Shown here one piece after another: positions 1 to 5,276 of a stretch of 5,680 nt of DNA. The notes beneath the pieces were generated by a model that had not been told where the DNA came from, did not search any database, and saw only the letters and a program-made list of their open reading frames with translations. Every line of letters begins with the position of its first letter. Positions within the stretch are counted from its first letter, which is position 1. The stretch spans positions 1-5,680 of the forward strand of contig JANYDP010000194.1 in assembly GCA_025363535.1 (NCBI GenBank), in the 5' to 3' direction. The position numbers were made by a program, and so were the translations under genes. Source of the stretch: Verrucomicrobiota bacterium. GTDB lineage: Bacteria; Verrucomicrobiota; Verrucomicrobiia; Limisphaerales; CAIQOK01.

Positions 1-905
1 CGCGCCTGCGTGATGCCGCCGACGCGGTTCGTGTCGAACTGGATGTAATCCACCGCGCGTGCCTCGATGAGTTCGCGAAAACCGTAGAGCGTGAATTCGT
101 GTTCGCCGCTCGCGATGGGAATACGCCCGATTTTTTTCAACTCTGCCAATCCGTGAATGTCGTCTGGAATCACGGCTTCTTCGAGCCAGCGCAGATTGTA
201 TTTTTCCAGCAACGGAATCATGCGCTTGGCGTAATCCAGATTCCAGCCCATGTAAGCGTCGGCCATGATGTCCACGCCATCGCCGACGGTCTCGCGCACG
301 GTGCGGACGAGCGCGACGTTCTTCTGCATGCCTTCCGCGCCATCGGTTGGTCCCCAGCCGAAACGCATTTTTATCGCGGTGTAACCTTCGTCCTTGTAAC
401 GCTTAGATTCACGCGCGAGTTCGTCCAGCGGCGTCGAGTAAAGCCGGCTCGCATAGACGGGAATCTTCGGCTTCGTGCGTCCTCCGAGCAGACGATAGAC
501 GGGCTGCTTTGCGGACTTGCCGAGCAAATCCCACAGTGCGATGTCCACCGCGCTGATCGCGACCATCGCGATGCCTTTGCGGCCAAACGCCATCGTCTTG
601 CGATACATGTGCTGCCAAAGAAATTCCGTATCCCACGGATCCTGGCCGATGAGCAGCGGCTTGAGATAGAGGTCAATGACCTGCTTGGTTACGAGCGGCG
701 AGAGCGCGGCGTTGCCGATGCCAACAAGCCCGTTGTCGGTGAAAATTTCCACGAGCAGCCAGCCGTGAAAGGTGAACGTGCCCATCGTCTGCTTCGTGAG
801 CATCGGCGAGATGGCGTCCATCGGGTTGGTGCAAAAATGCGGGGGCAGGGGAACGGTCTTGCCGGTCCATTGAATGGCGCGGGTGCGGATTTCGGTGATT
901 TTCAT
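1..905 (-). CDS. Enolase-superfamily sugar-acid dehydratase, L-rhamnonate dehydratase-like (C-terminus off the left edge)
   Basis: Probable cytoplasmic Mg2+-dependent acid-sugar dehydratase that converts an aldonate to a 2-keto-3-deoxy acid. About 301 residues are visible from the ATG at 905; the reading frame is still open at the left edge. The order of parts fits the mandelate racemase subgroup: an N-terminal capping domain (about 1-130, with VDIALWDLLGK at 120-130), then a TIM barrel. The metal ligands are D216 (MADAYMGW), E242 (WLEE) and E268 (ASGEHE). The 26-residue spacing from D216 to E242, the GWGPTDGAEGM segment near 183-193 and SGEH at 266-269 match my memory of E. coli RhmD. An N-terminal HFCTNP motif near residue 23 sits where RhmD has a substrate-contacting histidine. 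The late-barrel catalytic histidine lies outside the window. It is the last visible gene of the minus-strand operon, 36 bases after the propeller gene, with no Shine-Dalgarno sequence. Rhamnonate is the best guess; other aldonates are possible. Confidence 0.85.
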   Translation of the reverse strand, partial: MKITEIRTRAIQWTGKTVPLPPHFCTNPMDAISPMLTKQTMGTFTFHGWLLVEIFTDNGLVGIGNAALSPLVTKQVIDLYLKPLLIGQDPWDTEFLWQHMYRKTMAFGRKGIAMVAISAVDIALWDLLGKSAKQPVYRLLGGRTKPKIPVYASRLYSTPLDELARESKRYKDEGYTAIKMRFGWGPTDGAEGMQKNVALVRTVRETVGDGVDIMADAYMGWNLDYAKRMIPLLEKYNLRWLEEAVIPDDIHGLAELKKIGRIPIASGEHEFTLYGFRELIEARAVDYIQFDTNRVGGITQA

Positions 906-941
906 TTTAGTATTTTGGTAAATCGAGTTTCGCTTAATCGC

Positions 942-1841
942 TTAACGGAAGATTTCACCCCTCGTTGCATCGCCGGGAGCGTCGAGCAGTTGAATCTGGT
1001 TGATGACTTTGAAATGCGTCTGGTCGGCGAACTCCCAGACGATTTTTTTATCGCGTGTGATTTCAAAAAAGTGCGGCTGCCCGCCCAGATGTCCGTGCCC
1101 GAGGTAATTGCAGAAAATCGTGTTGCCATTTGGCAGGCGCTGGCAGCCGGCCATGAGCCGGAGCGGATTGCCGGGCAGATCGTTTTCGTTCAATTCCCAG
1201 ACGACCTTTTCGTCCGCGTCGAGTTCCACCACCTTGTGGCCGTCGCCGCAGGCGATGAGCAGGTGACCGTCGGGCAGCGGCACAGCTTCATGCACGTCGC
1301 CCGGCACTTTAATTCGGCGCAGGGATTTGCCGTCGCCGTCAAGCTCCTCGACGATATGCTCGCCTTTGCGGCAGACGAGGTAGTGGCCGTCCTTCGTTTT
1401 GCGGACACCGCGAAACTGGTCGTGCAATTTCACCGTTGGCGGCGGCGGTGTGAGCTTGATTTCCTTGGCAATTTTCCCAGCACGATCAACCTCAATGAGG
1501 CGGCAGGGTCCGCACTCGACGAGTAACACGCGGCCATCGGGCAAAGGCTGGCAGGCGTGGACTTGTGTGTTCGTGCCGGCTTTGTATTCCCAGACCGTCT
1601 TTTTGTCCGGCGTCAATTCCAACGCGCCGTGTTCGTGACAGAAAAGATAATTCCCGTTCGGCAGCCGCCAGCAATCCTGGGGGTGTGTGCAGGCGTATTC
1701 CCATTCGATCTTTCCGTCGACGGAAACCACGCAGACTTTGCCCGCGTAGGAGTCAGTGCAGAGAAACGGATGTTGCGCGCAAACCGGCAGTGCCGCGAAG
1801 AGCAGGACATAATAGAGCCGGTGAATGATTTTTATTTTCAT
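942..1841 (-). CDS. Secreted beta-propeller protein with LPDG/LPNG repeats
   Basis: Exported protein of 299 residues whose molecular role I cannot name. The N-terminus (KIKIIHR, then a hydrophobic run to residue 20 and a likely cut near VCA|Q at 22-23) is a signal peptide. The rest is built from about six repeats of the pattern LP(D/N)G-x-x-L-hydrophobic-C, then hydrophobic-E-L/I-D, then K-x-V-W-E. Copies lie near 32-49, 60-86, 100-128, 148-178, 189-216 and 236-271. This is the pattern of PQQ-like or arylsulfotransferase-like beta-propellers, common in Verrucomicrobia and Planctomycetes. The mature part has 12 cysteines, which is unusual, and histidine clusters at CHEHG (68-72) and GHGHLGGQPH (248-257). 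It starts 7 bases after the transporter stop, so translation is probably coupled; no Shine-Dalgarno sequence is seen. The operon context suggests a sugar-binding or sugar-processing role outside the cytoplasm, but this is inference. Confidence 0.88.
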   Translation of the reverse strand: MKIKIIHRLYYVLLFAALPVCAQHPFLCTDSYAGKVCVVSVDGKIEWEYACTHPQDCWRLPNGNYLFCHEHGALELTPDKKTVWEYKAGTNTQVHACQPLPDGRVLLVECGPCRLIEVDRAGKIAKEIKLTPPPPTVKLHDQFRGVRKTKDGHYLVCRKGEHIVEELDGDGKSLRRIKVPGDVHEAVPLPDGHLLIACGDGHKVVELDADEKVVWELNENDLPGNPLRLMAGCQRLPNGNTIFCNYLGHGHLGGQPHFFEITRDKKIVWEFADQTHFKVINQIQLLDAPGDATRGEIFR

Positions 1842-1848
1842 GGGATGA

Positions 1849-3210
1849 TTATTTAGTGGTTGAAATTGCGAGCGGTTGAATTTTTGGAATGACCAGGCAA
1901 ATCAAAATGAATGCGGCGAGGTGCATCGAGCCGGAGATTACGAGCGCGGGCGTGTAGCTGTAACCGTGGTCGCGCAGCCAGCCGACGACCTGGCCGAGCA
2001 GCACGCCGCCCATCGCGCCGCCAAAGCCGACGAGGCCGGCGAGCGTGCCCACGGCGCGTTGGGAAATCATGTCGGTCGGCAGAATCATCACGAGCGTGGA
2101 CCAGGATTGTTGGCCGAAAAACGCGAGGCTGAAAATAAAAATCACCCAGCCGACGGAATGCAGTTGCGGGACGAACATCACCCACGGCATCAGCGCCGCG
2201 CTCGCACCGAGCGCGAGTTTGCGCGACCAGTTCACCGATACGCCGCGCTTGAGCAGCCAGCTTGAAAACCCGCCGCCGACCAGACAGCCGACGCCCGAAG
2301 CCGCGTAAGGAATCCAGCCAATACTGCCAGCAGTTTTGATGTCGAGTTGAAACGCGTCGAACAAATATTTTGGCAGCCAGAACAGGTAAAAATACCACGC
2401 GCCATCGCTCAAAAACTTTGCGCCTACTACCGCCCACGTTTCGCGGTGCCGCAGCAGAGATGCCAGGGAAATTCTTTGCGTGTCCGCCAACGCGCCAGCG
2501 TCTTGGACTGCGCCAGCCCTCTGGCGCTTTGAGTCGTCTGGTGATTCCGAAAGCGGCAGAGGGCTGCCGCAGTCCAAAACCTCGCGATCATTCGTATCCG
2601 GCGTGAAATAACTGCGCCACCACCAGATCGTCCACAACAATCCCAGCGCGCCGGTAAGAAAGAAAACCCAGCGCCACGGAGCGAGGCCGAGCCAGTTGCA
2701 ATGGGTCAGCACCAGTGCAATGAGTGGCGGCGCAACGACCGCGCCGATGGCGGTGCCGCCATTGATAATGCCCATCGCCGTCGCGCGGTCATTGACCGGA
2801 AACCATTCCGCCACCGCGCGCGTCGCCGCCGGAAATCCACCGCCTTCGCCAACACCGAGCAGCAACCGGCTCGCCGCGAGCGCAATCACACCGCCGGCCA
2901 AACCGTGGCTTGCGCAGGCGAGTGACCAGAAAATCATGATGCACCAGAAGCCGCGGCGTGTTCCCAATTTGTCCAGCAACAAGCCGCCGCCGACATACAT
3001 CAATCCGTAGGTGACGAGAAACGCCGAATCCAAACCGGCCTTGACCTGATTGCTGAATGGGATGTCGGCTTGGATCGCCTTGATCGCCCAGGGCAGGGTC
3101 TGCCGGTCCAGATAGCTAATGGCAATCGCCGCGCTAACGAGAAAGGCGATGGACCAGCGCAACGTGGGACGGTTGCTGCTGCCGGCGGATGCCATGGTTT
3201 GTGATATCAT
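1849..3210 (-). CDS. MFS transporter, anion:cation symporter family (hexuronate/sugar-acid type)
   Basis: Inner-membrane permease of 453 residues with about 12 helices, probably importing an acidic sugar with a cation. Family signs are SYLDRQTLPWAI in helix 1 (D35, R36), the loop 2-3 motif GGLLLDKLGTRRGF (75-88), and RLLLGVGEGGGFPAATRAVA across helix 4 (115-134), followed by INGGTAIGAVVAPP in helix 5; this resembles ExuT/GudP-type carriers. The central cytoplasmic loop (about 199-255) is unusually long. Residues 212-237, LDCGSPLPLS through AVQD, are encoded by an inverted REP-like repeat; without them the protein would have about the usual family length. M6 (ATG at 3195) is an alternative start, and neither start has a clear ribosome binding site. 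It is the first gene of the minus-strand operon, opposite the GntR regulator and next to a dehydratase, which supports sugar-acid uptake. The exact substrate cannot be told from sequence. Confidence 0.92.
   Translation of the reverse strand: MISQTMASAGSSNRPTLRWSIAFLVSAAIAISYLDRQTLPWAIKAIQADIPFSNQVKAGLDSAFLVTYGLMYVGGGLLLDKLGTRRGFWCIMIFWSLACASHGLAGGVIALAASRLLLGVGEGGGFPAATRAVAEWFPVNDRATAMGIINGGTAIGAVVAPPLIALVLTHCNWLGLAPWRWVFFLTGALGLLWTIWWWRSYFTPDTNDREVLDCGSPLPLSESPDDSKRQRAGAVQDAGALADTQRISLASLLRHRETWAVVGAKFLSDGAWYFYLFWLPKYLFDAFQLDIKTAGSIGWIPYAASGVGCLVGGGFSSWLLKRGVSVNWSRKLALGASAALMPWVMFVPQLHSVGWVIFIFSLAFFGQQSWSTLVMILPTDMISQRAVGTLAGLVGFGGAMGGVLLGQVVGWLRDHGYSYTPALVISGSMHLAAFILICLVIPKIQPLAISTTK
2503..2577. 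repeat. Inverted pair of REP-like hairpins inside the transporter gene
   Basis: Two 28-base arms (2503-2530 and 2550-2577) are inverted copies with only two differences, separated by 19 bases. Each arm also folds on itself: GCGCCAG-CCCT-CTGGCGC (2510-2527) on the left and GCGGCAG-AGGG-CTGCCGC (2553-2570) on the right, each flanked by TTGGACT or its complement. The two differences between arms are a C/G swap on both sides of the inner stem, so both hairpins stay fully paired. This architecture resembles REP/BIME elements, which are moved by RAYT (TnpA-REP) transposases in other bacteria. I recall the right-arm form as a recurrent repeat in Verrucomicrobia genomes, but the window holds only this pair and no transposase. 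It is in frame with the transporter and has no stop codon in that frame. Confidence 0.8.
3202..3209. promoter_or_regulatory. Short palindrome TGATATCA overlapping the transporter start codon
   Basis: Perfect 8-base palindrome covering two bases of the transporter start codon at 3210-3208. Its TGAT/ATCA half-sites are the same as those of the 12-base palindrome 39 bases upstream (centre to centre), so it could be a secondary contact site for the same regulator. Eight-base palindromes of this kind also occur by chance. Confidence 0.2.
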
Positions 3211-3238
3211 TGCCGCTGCAAGATTTTGAATGACGATA

Positions 3239-3250
3239 CTGATATATCAG
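3239..3250. promoter_or_regulatory. Candidate operator, perfect palindrome CTGATATATCAG
   Basis: A 12-base perfect inverted repeat in the 59-base divergent intergenic region, flanked by AT-rich sequence. It overlaps the proposed -10 of the minus-strand transporter promoter and lies 8 bases before the Shine-Dalgarno of the regulator gene. FCD-type GntR dimers bind short, AT-centred palindromes of about this size, and their genes usually lie beside the target site. Repression of the transporter operon, with autoregulation, is therefore the simplest reading. The exact sequence is not one I can tie to a named regulator. Confidence 0.5.
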
Positions 3251-3257
3251 ATAGAAT

Positions 3258-3262
3258 GGGAG
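3258..3262 (+). promoter_or_regulatory. Shine-Dalgarno GGGAG for the GntR regulator
   Basis: GGGAG lies 7 bases before the ATG at 3270, a good spacing. It fixes the start of the regulator and is the only well-spaced Shine-Dalgarno among the genes in this window. Confidence 0.65.
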
Positions 3263-3269
3263 TCAAGCC

Positions 3270-4064
3270 ATGAACAAAAAAATTACCGGCCCCGTCCGCC
3301 GAAAAATTGCGCCGGTCATTTCACCGGCGCCCACCGCCATGCCACTCGCTCGGACGCACTCGCTGGCGGGGCGGGCATATCTCGAAATTCGCAACCAGAT
3401 TCTCAAGGGCGAACTGCCGGTGGGCGTGGCGCTTTCGCGGCGCAAGCTGGCGGATCAACTCAAGATCAGCGTGCCGCCGGTCATGGAGGCGTTGCAACAT
3501 CTGGAGCGTGACGGCCTGGTGGAAAGCAAACCGCGCGTGGGCACACGCGTGCGGGTACCCATGCCGCAGGACATTGAAGACCGCAGCCTCGTGCGCGAAG
3601 CCTTGGAATCGCAGGCGGCGCGGCTCTTCGCCGCGCGCGCGACGGCGGCGGAAAAAATAGAATTGCGCCAGATGGGACGACGGGTGGACCAGTTCTATGC
3701 GGCGTGCGAAAAAAGTTCCAACGACCGTGAGTTTTTATTTTCCGTGAACACCTATCACATGAAGTTGCATCTCCGCATCGCCGAGTGCGCCCGCTGTCCG
3801 GCGCTGCGGGATGCCATCGAAAAGGAGCAGGTGTTGATCTTCAACTGGCTGTTCGACACGGCGGTGGAACGGCGGTCGCTCGGCCTTGATTATCATGCCC
3901 GGCTGGCGGATGTCCTGGCCAGCGGCGTGCCGGAAAAAGCAGATGGCGCGATGCGCCAGCATATCCAGCGCGGATTACGCGAAGTGCTGGAAGGCCTGGC
4001 CCATTTCAACAACCGGAGGGAAAACCTCTGGCGCTCCAAGAAACCGGCACGCCTGGCTGGCTGA
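3270..4064 (+). CDS. GntR-family transcriptional regulator, FadR/FCD subfamily
   Basis: DNA-binding regulator of 264 residues, probably controlling the divergent sugar-acid operon. Residues about 30-97 form the winged helix: HSLAGRAYLEIRNQILKGELPVG is split by helix 1, then LSRRKLADQLKISVPPVMEAL (55-75) holds the recognition helix and GLVESKPRVGTRV (82-94) the wing. Residues about 100-245 are the all-helical FCD ligand domain. Its usual metal site (D-x3-H, H, H) is matched here by H163, H167, H209 (DYHARL) and H231 (MRQHI), so the normal aspartate is replaced by histidine. The ligand is not evident; a sugar acid or its keto-deoxy product is the natural guess from the neighbours. The N-terminal 29 residues, rich in K/R/P, precede the domain. 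The start is supported by GGGAG 7 bases upstream. The gene is followed by a probable terminator. Confidence 0.92.
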   Translation: MNKKITGPVRRKIAPVISPAPTAMPLARTHSLAGRAYLEIRNQILKGELPVGVALSRRKLADQLKISVPPVMEALQHLERDGLVESKPRVGTRVRVPMPQDIEDRSLVREALESQAARLFAARATAAEKIELRQMGRRVDQFYAACEKSSNDREFLFSVNTYHMKLHLRIAECARCPALRDAIEKEQVLIFNWLFDTAVERRSLGLDYHARLADVLASGVPEKADGAMRQHIQRGLREVLEGLAHFNNRRENLWRSKKPARLAG

Positions 4065-4070
4065 TTTTTT

Positions 4071-4110
4071 AAAAGGGCGTTTGGCCAGTCTGGACGCCGC
4101 TTTTATTTTT
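4071..4110 (+). terminator. Probable rho-independent terminator after the GntR gene
   Basis: Seven bases after the regulator's TGA, AAAAG + GGCGT (4071-4080) pairs with ACGCC (4094-4098) and CTTTT (4100-4104), with one bulged G at 4099. An inner CCA/TGG pair closes a GTC loop. The stem runs into CTTTTATTTTT. The large left bulge (4081-4084) weakens it, so termination may be partial. Confidence 0.5.
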
Positions 4111-4137
4111 GACGGACAGATGATTTGCCCATATTTA
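4109..4137 (+). promoter_or_regulatory. Weak candidate promoter for the esterase gene
   Basis: TTGACG (4109-4114; 5 of 6 to the -35) is followed after exactly 17 bases by TATTTA (4132-4137; only 3 of 6 to the -10). Transcription would begin near 4144-4146, at or next to the proposed ATG, giving a nearly leaderless message. The position just after a terminator makes a new promoter likely, but this particular one is weak. Confidence 0.3.
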
Positions 4138-4145
4138 CTTGGAGC

Positions 4146-5267
4146 ATGCTCAACCAAATCAAATCGCTTGGCGCAATCATTGCCCTGGCCGTCACCACTT
4201 CCGCAGTCGCGCAACCGCTCGTCTCTCCCGAGGTTCAGACGGATGGGCATGTCACGTTTCGCCTGAAAGCCGCCAGCGCCAAGGAAGTGCAGGTGCATTG
4301 TGAAGGCGTGAAGACCTCCGCCATGCAAAAGGACGATCAAGGCGTCTGGTCGCTCACCACGGATATTTTGGAGCCGGATATTTACACCTACTCGTTCGTG
4401 GTGGATGGCCTGCGAACCATTGATCTCGCCAACCCGCTGCTTAAATACAATCTGCTGAACTCCGACAGCGAGCTGCATGTGCCCGGCCCGGCGACGCTGC
4501 CCTGGGAAATTAACGACGTGCCACGCGGCGCTTTGCATCGGCACTTTTACAGATCCAAAGTGGCCGGGGATGAGCGTGACTTTATTATTTACACACCGCC
4601 CGGTTATGACCCGGTTGCCCACAAGCGTTACCCCGTGCTTTATCTGTTGCATGGTTACAGCGATGACACCACGGCTTGGTCTTCCGTGGGCCGGGCCAAT
4701 GTCATCCTCGACAATCTGATCGCGCGCGGTCAGGCGAAGCCGATGATCGTCGTGATGCCGCTGGGCTACGGCACGATGGAAGTGGTCAAGGGCGGTTGGG
4801 GCAGAATCCGCAGCGGCAATCTTTGGCAGATCAACCAAGATAAATTTCGCGAGACGCTGCTGAACGAGGTAATTCCACAGGTGGAAAAATCCTACCGGAT
4901 TTCGTCCGATGCGCGGAGTCGGGCGATTGCCGGACTTTCCATGGGCGGCAGCGAGTCATTGAACGTGGGCCTGAATGCGCTGGACCGTTTTGCCTGGATC
5001 GGTGCGTTCAGTTCCGGCGGGCTGAACACCAACTATGTCGCCCAGTTTCCCGCGTTGAATGAAAAGGCGAACCGCCAGTTGCGTCTGTTGTGGATGGGCT
5101 GCGGCCAGCAGGACGGCTTGCTGTCGGGCAATCAAAAATTCAGTGCTTGGCTCACGTCGAAAGACATTCACCACACCTGGGTGGAGACGCCGGGCCAGCA
5201 TAGCTTCCGGGTTTGGCGTCGTTATCTGGCGGAGTTCGTGCCGCTGCTTTTTCAGGATCGGAAATAA
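4146..5267 (+). CDS. Secreted CE1-like esterase with N-terminal E-set/CBM48-like domain
   Basis: Exported alpha/beta hydrolase of 373 residues, of the esterase-D/feruloyl or acetyl-xylan esterase type, likely to cut acyl groups from polysaccharide. Signal peptide: MLNQIKSLGAIIALAVTTSA, with a cut near AVA|Q at 22-23. Residues about 24-115 are an immunoglobulin-like E-set domain as found before such esterases (DGHVTFRLKAASAKEVQV, ending near DGLRTIDLANP). The hydrolase follows: RDFIIYTPPGYD (144-155), oxyanion segment YLLHGYSDD (166-174), nucleophile elbow GLSMG with S265, acid D323 (GCGQQDG) and base H352 (GQHSFRVW), so the triad looks complete. ATG 4146 is chosen because it gives a clean signal peptide; a TTG at 4125 would add seven residues (MPIFTWS). 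GGAG is only one base before the ATG. It precedes the methyltransferase by 9 bases. Confidence 0.88.
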   Translation: MLNQIKSLGAIIALAVTTSAVAQPLVSPEVQTDGHVTFRLKAASAKEVQVHCEGVKTSAMQKDDQGVWSLTTDILEPDIYTYSFVVDGLRTIDLANPLLKYNLLNSDSELHVPGPATLPWEINDVPRGALHRHFYRSKVAGDERDFIIYTPPGYDPVAHKRYPVLYLLHGYSDDTTAWSSVGRANVILDNLIARGQAKPMIVVMPLGYGTMEVVKGGWGRIRSGNLWQINQDKFRETLLNEVIPQVEKSYRISSDARSRAIAGLSMGGSESLNVGLNALDRFAWIGAFSSGGLNTNYVAQFPALNEKANRQLRLLWMGCGQQDGLLSGNQKFSAWLTSKDIHHTWVETPGQHSFRVWRRYLAEFVPLLFQDRK

Positions 5268-5276
5268 TCTTCAGCC

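Larger units (their letters stand above)
3239..3266 (-). promoter_or_regulatory. Candidate promoter of the transporter-propeller-dehydratase operon
   Basis: On the minus strand, TTGACT (3266-3261; 5 of 6 to the sigma-70 -35) is followed after 16 bases by TATCAG (3244-3239; 4 of 6 to TATAAT). Transcription would start near 3231-3233, giving a leader of about 21 bases before the ATG at 3210. The -10 is half of the 12-base palindrome, which suits repression by a protein bound there. Major sigma factor use is assumed. Confidence 0.4.

Noticed and set aside
99..1526. Open frame of 475 codons on the plus strand, antisense to the dehydratase and propeller genes.
   Set aside because: It spans two well-supported minus-strand genes and their gap, shows no domain or motif, and long antisense open frames are expected in GC-rich coding DNA.
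1853..2437. Arginine-rich 194-codon frame on the minus strand within the transporter gene.
   Set aside because: It is an out-of-phase reading of the transporter, and its high arginine content is typical of frame-shifted GC-rich codons.
2503..2577. The inverted repeat as a transcription terminator.
   Set aside because: It is inside an intact coding sequence, each stem is bordered by only three T or A residues, and there is no T-tract; a double REP-like unit explains it better.
2503..2577. The repeat as a sign that the transporter is a pseudogene.
   Set aside because: The frame is open through the repeat and all twelve helices and family motifs are present on both sides.
3226..3257. TTGAAT and TAGAAT as a plus-strand promoter for the regulator.
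   Set aside because: The 20-base spacer is too long, and the predicted start would leave the Shine-Dalgarno outside the transcript.
4125..4145. TTG at 4125 as the esterase start.
   Set aside because: The ATG at 4146 gives a compact signal peptide and lies downstream of the candidate promoter; the TTG version remains possible but adds MPIFTWS before the signal without a better ribosome binding site.
3975..4838. Open frame of 287 codons on the minus strand.
   Set aside because: It crosses the end of the regulator, the terminator and half of the esterase, all clearly coding or functional on the other strand, and its translation has no recognisable family features.
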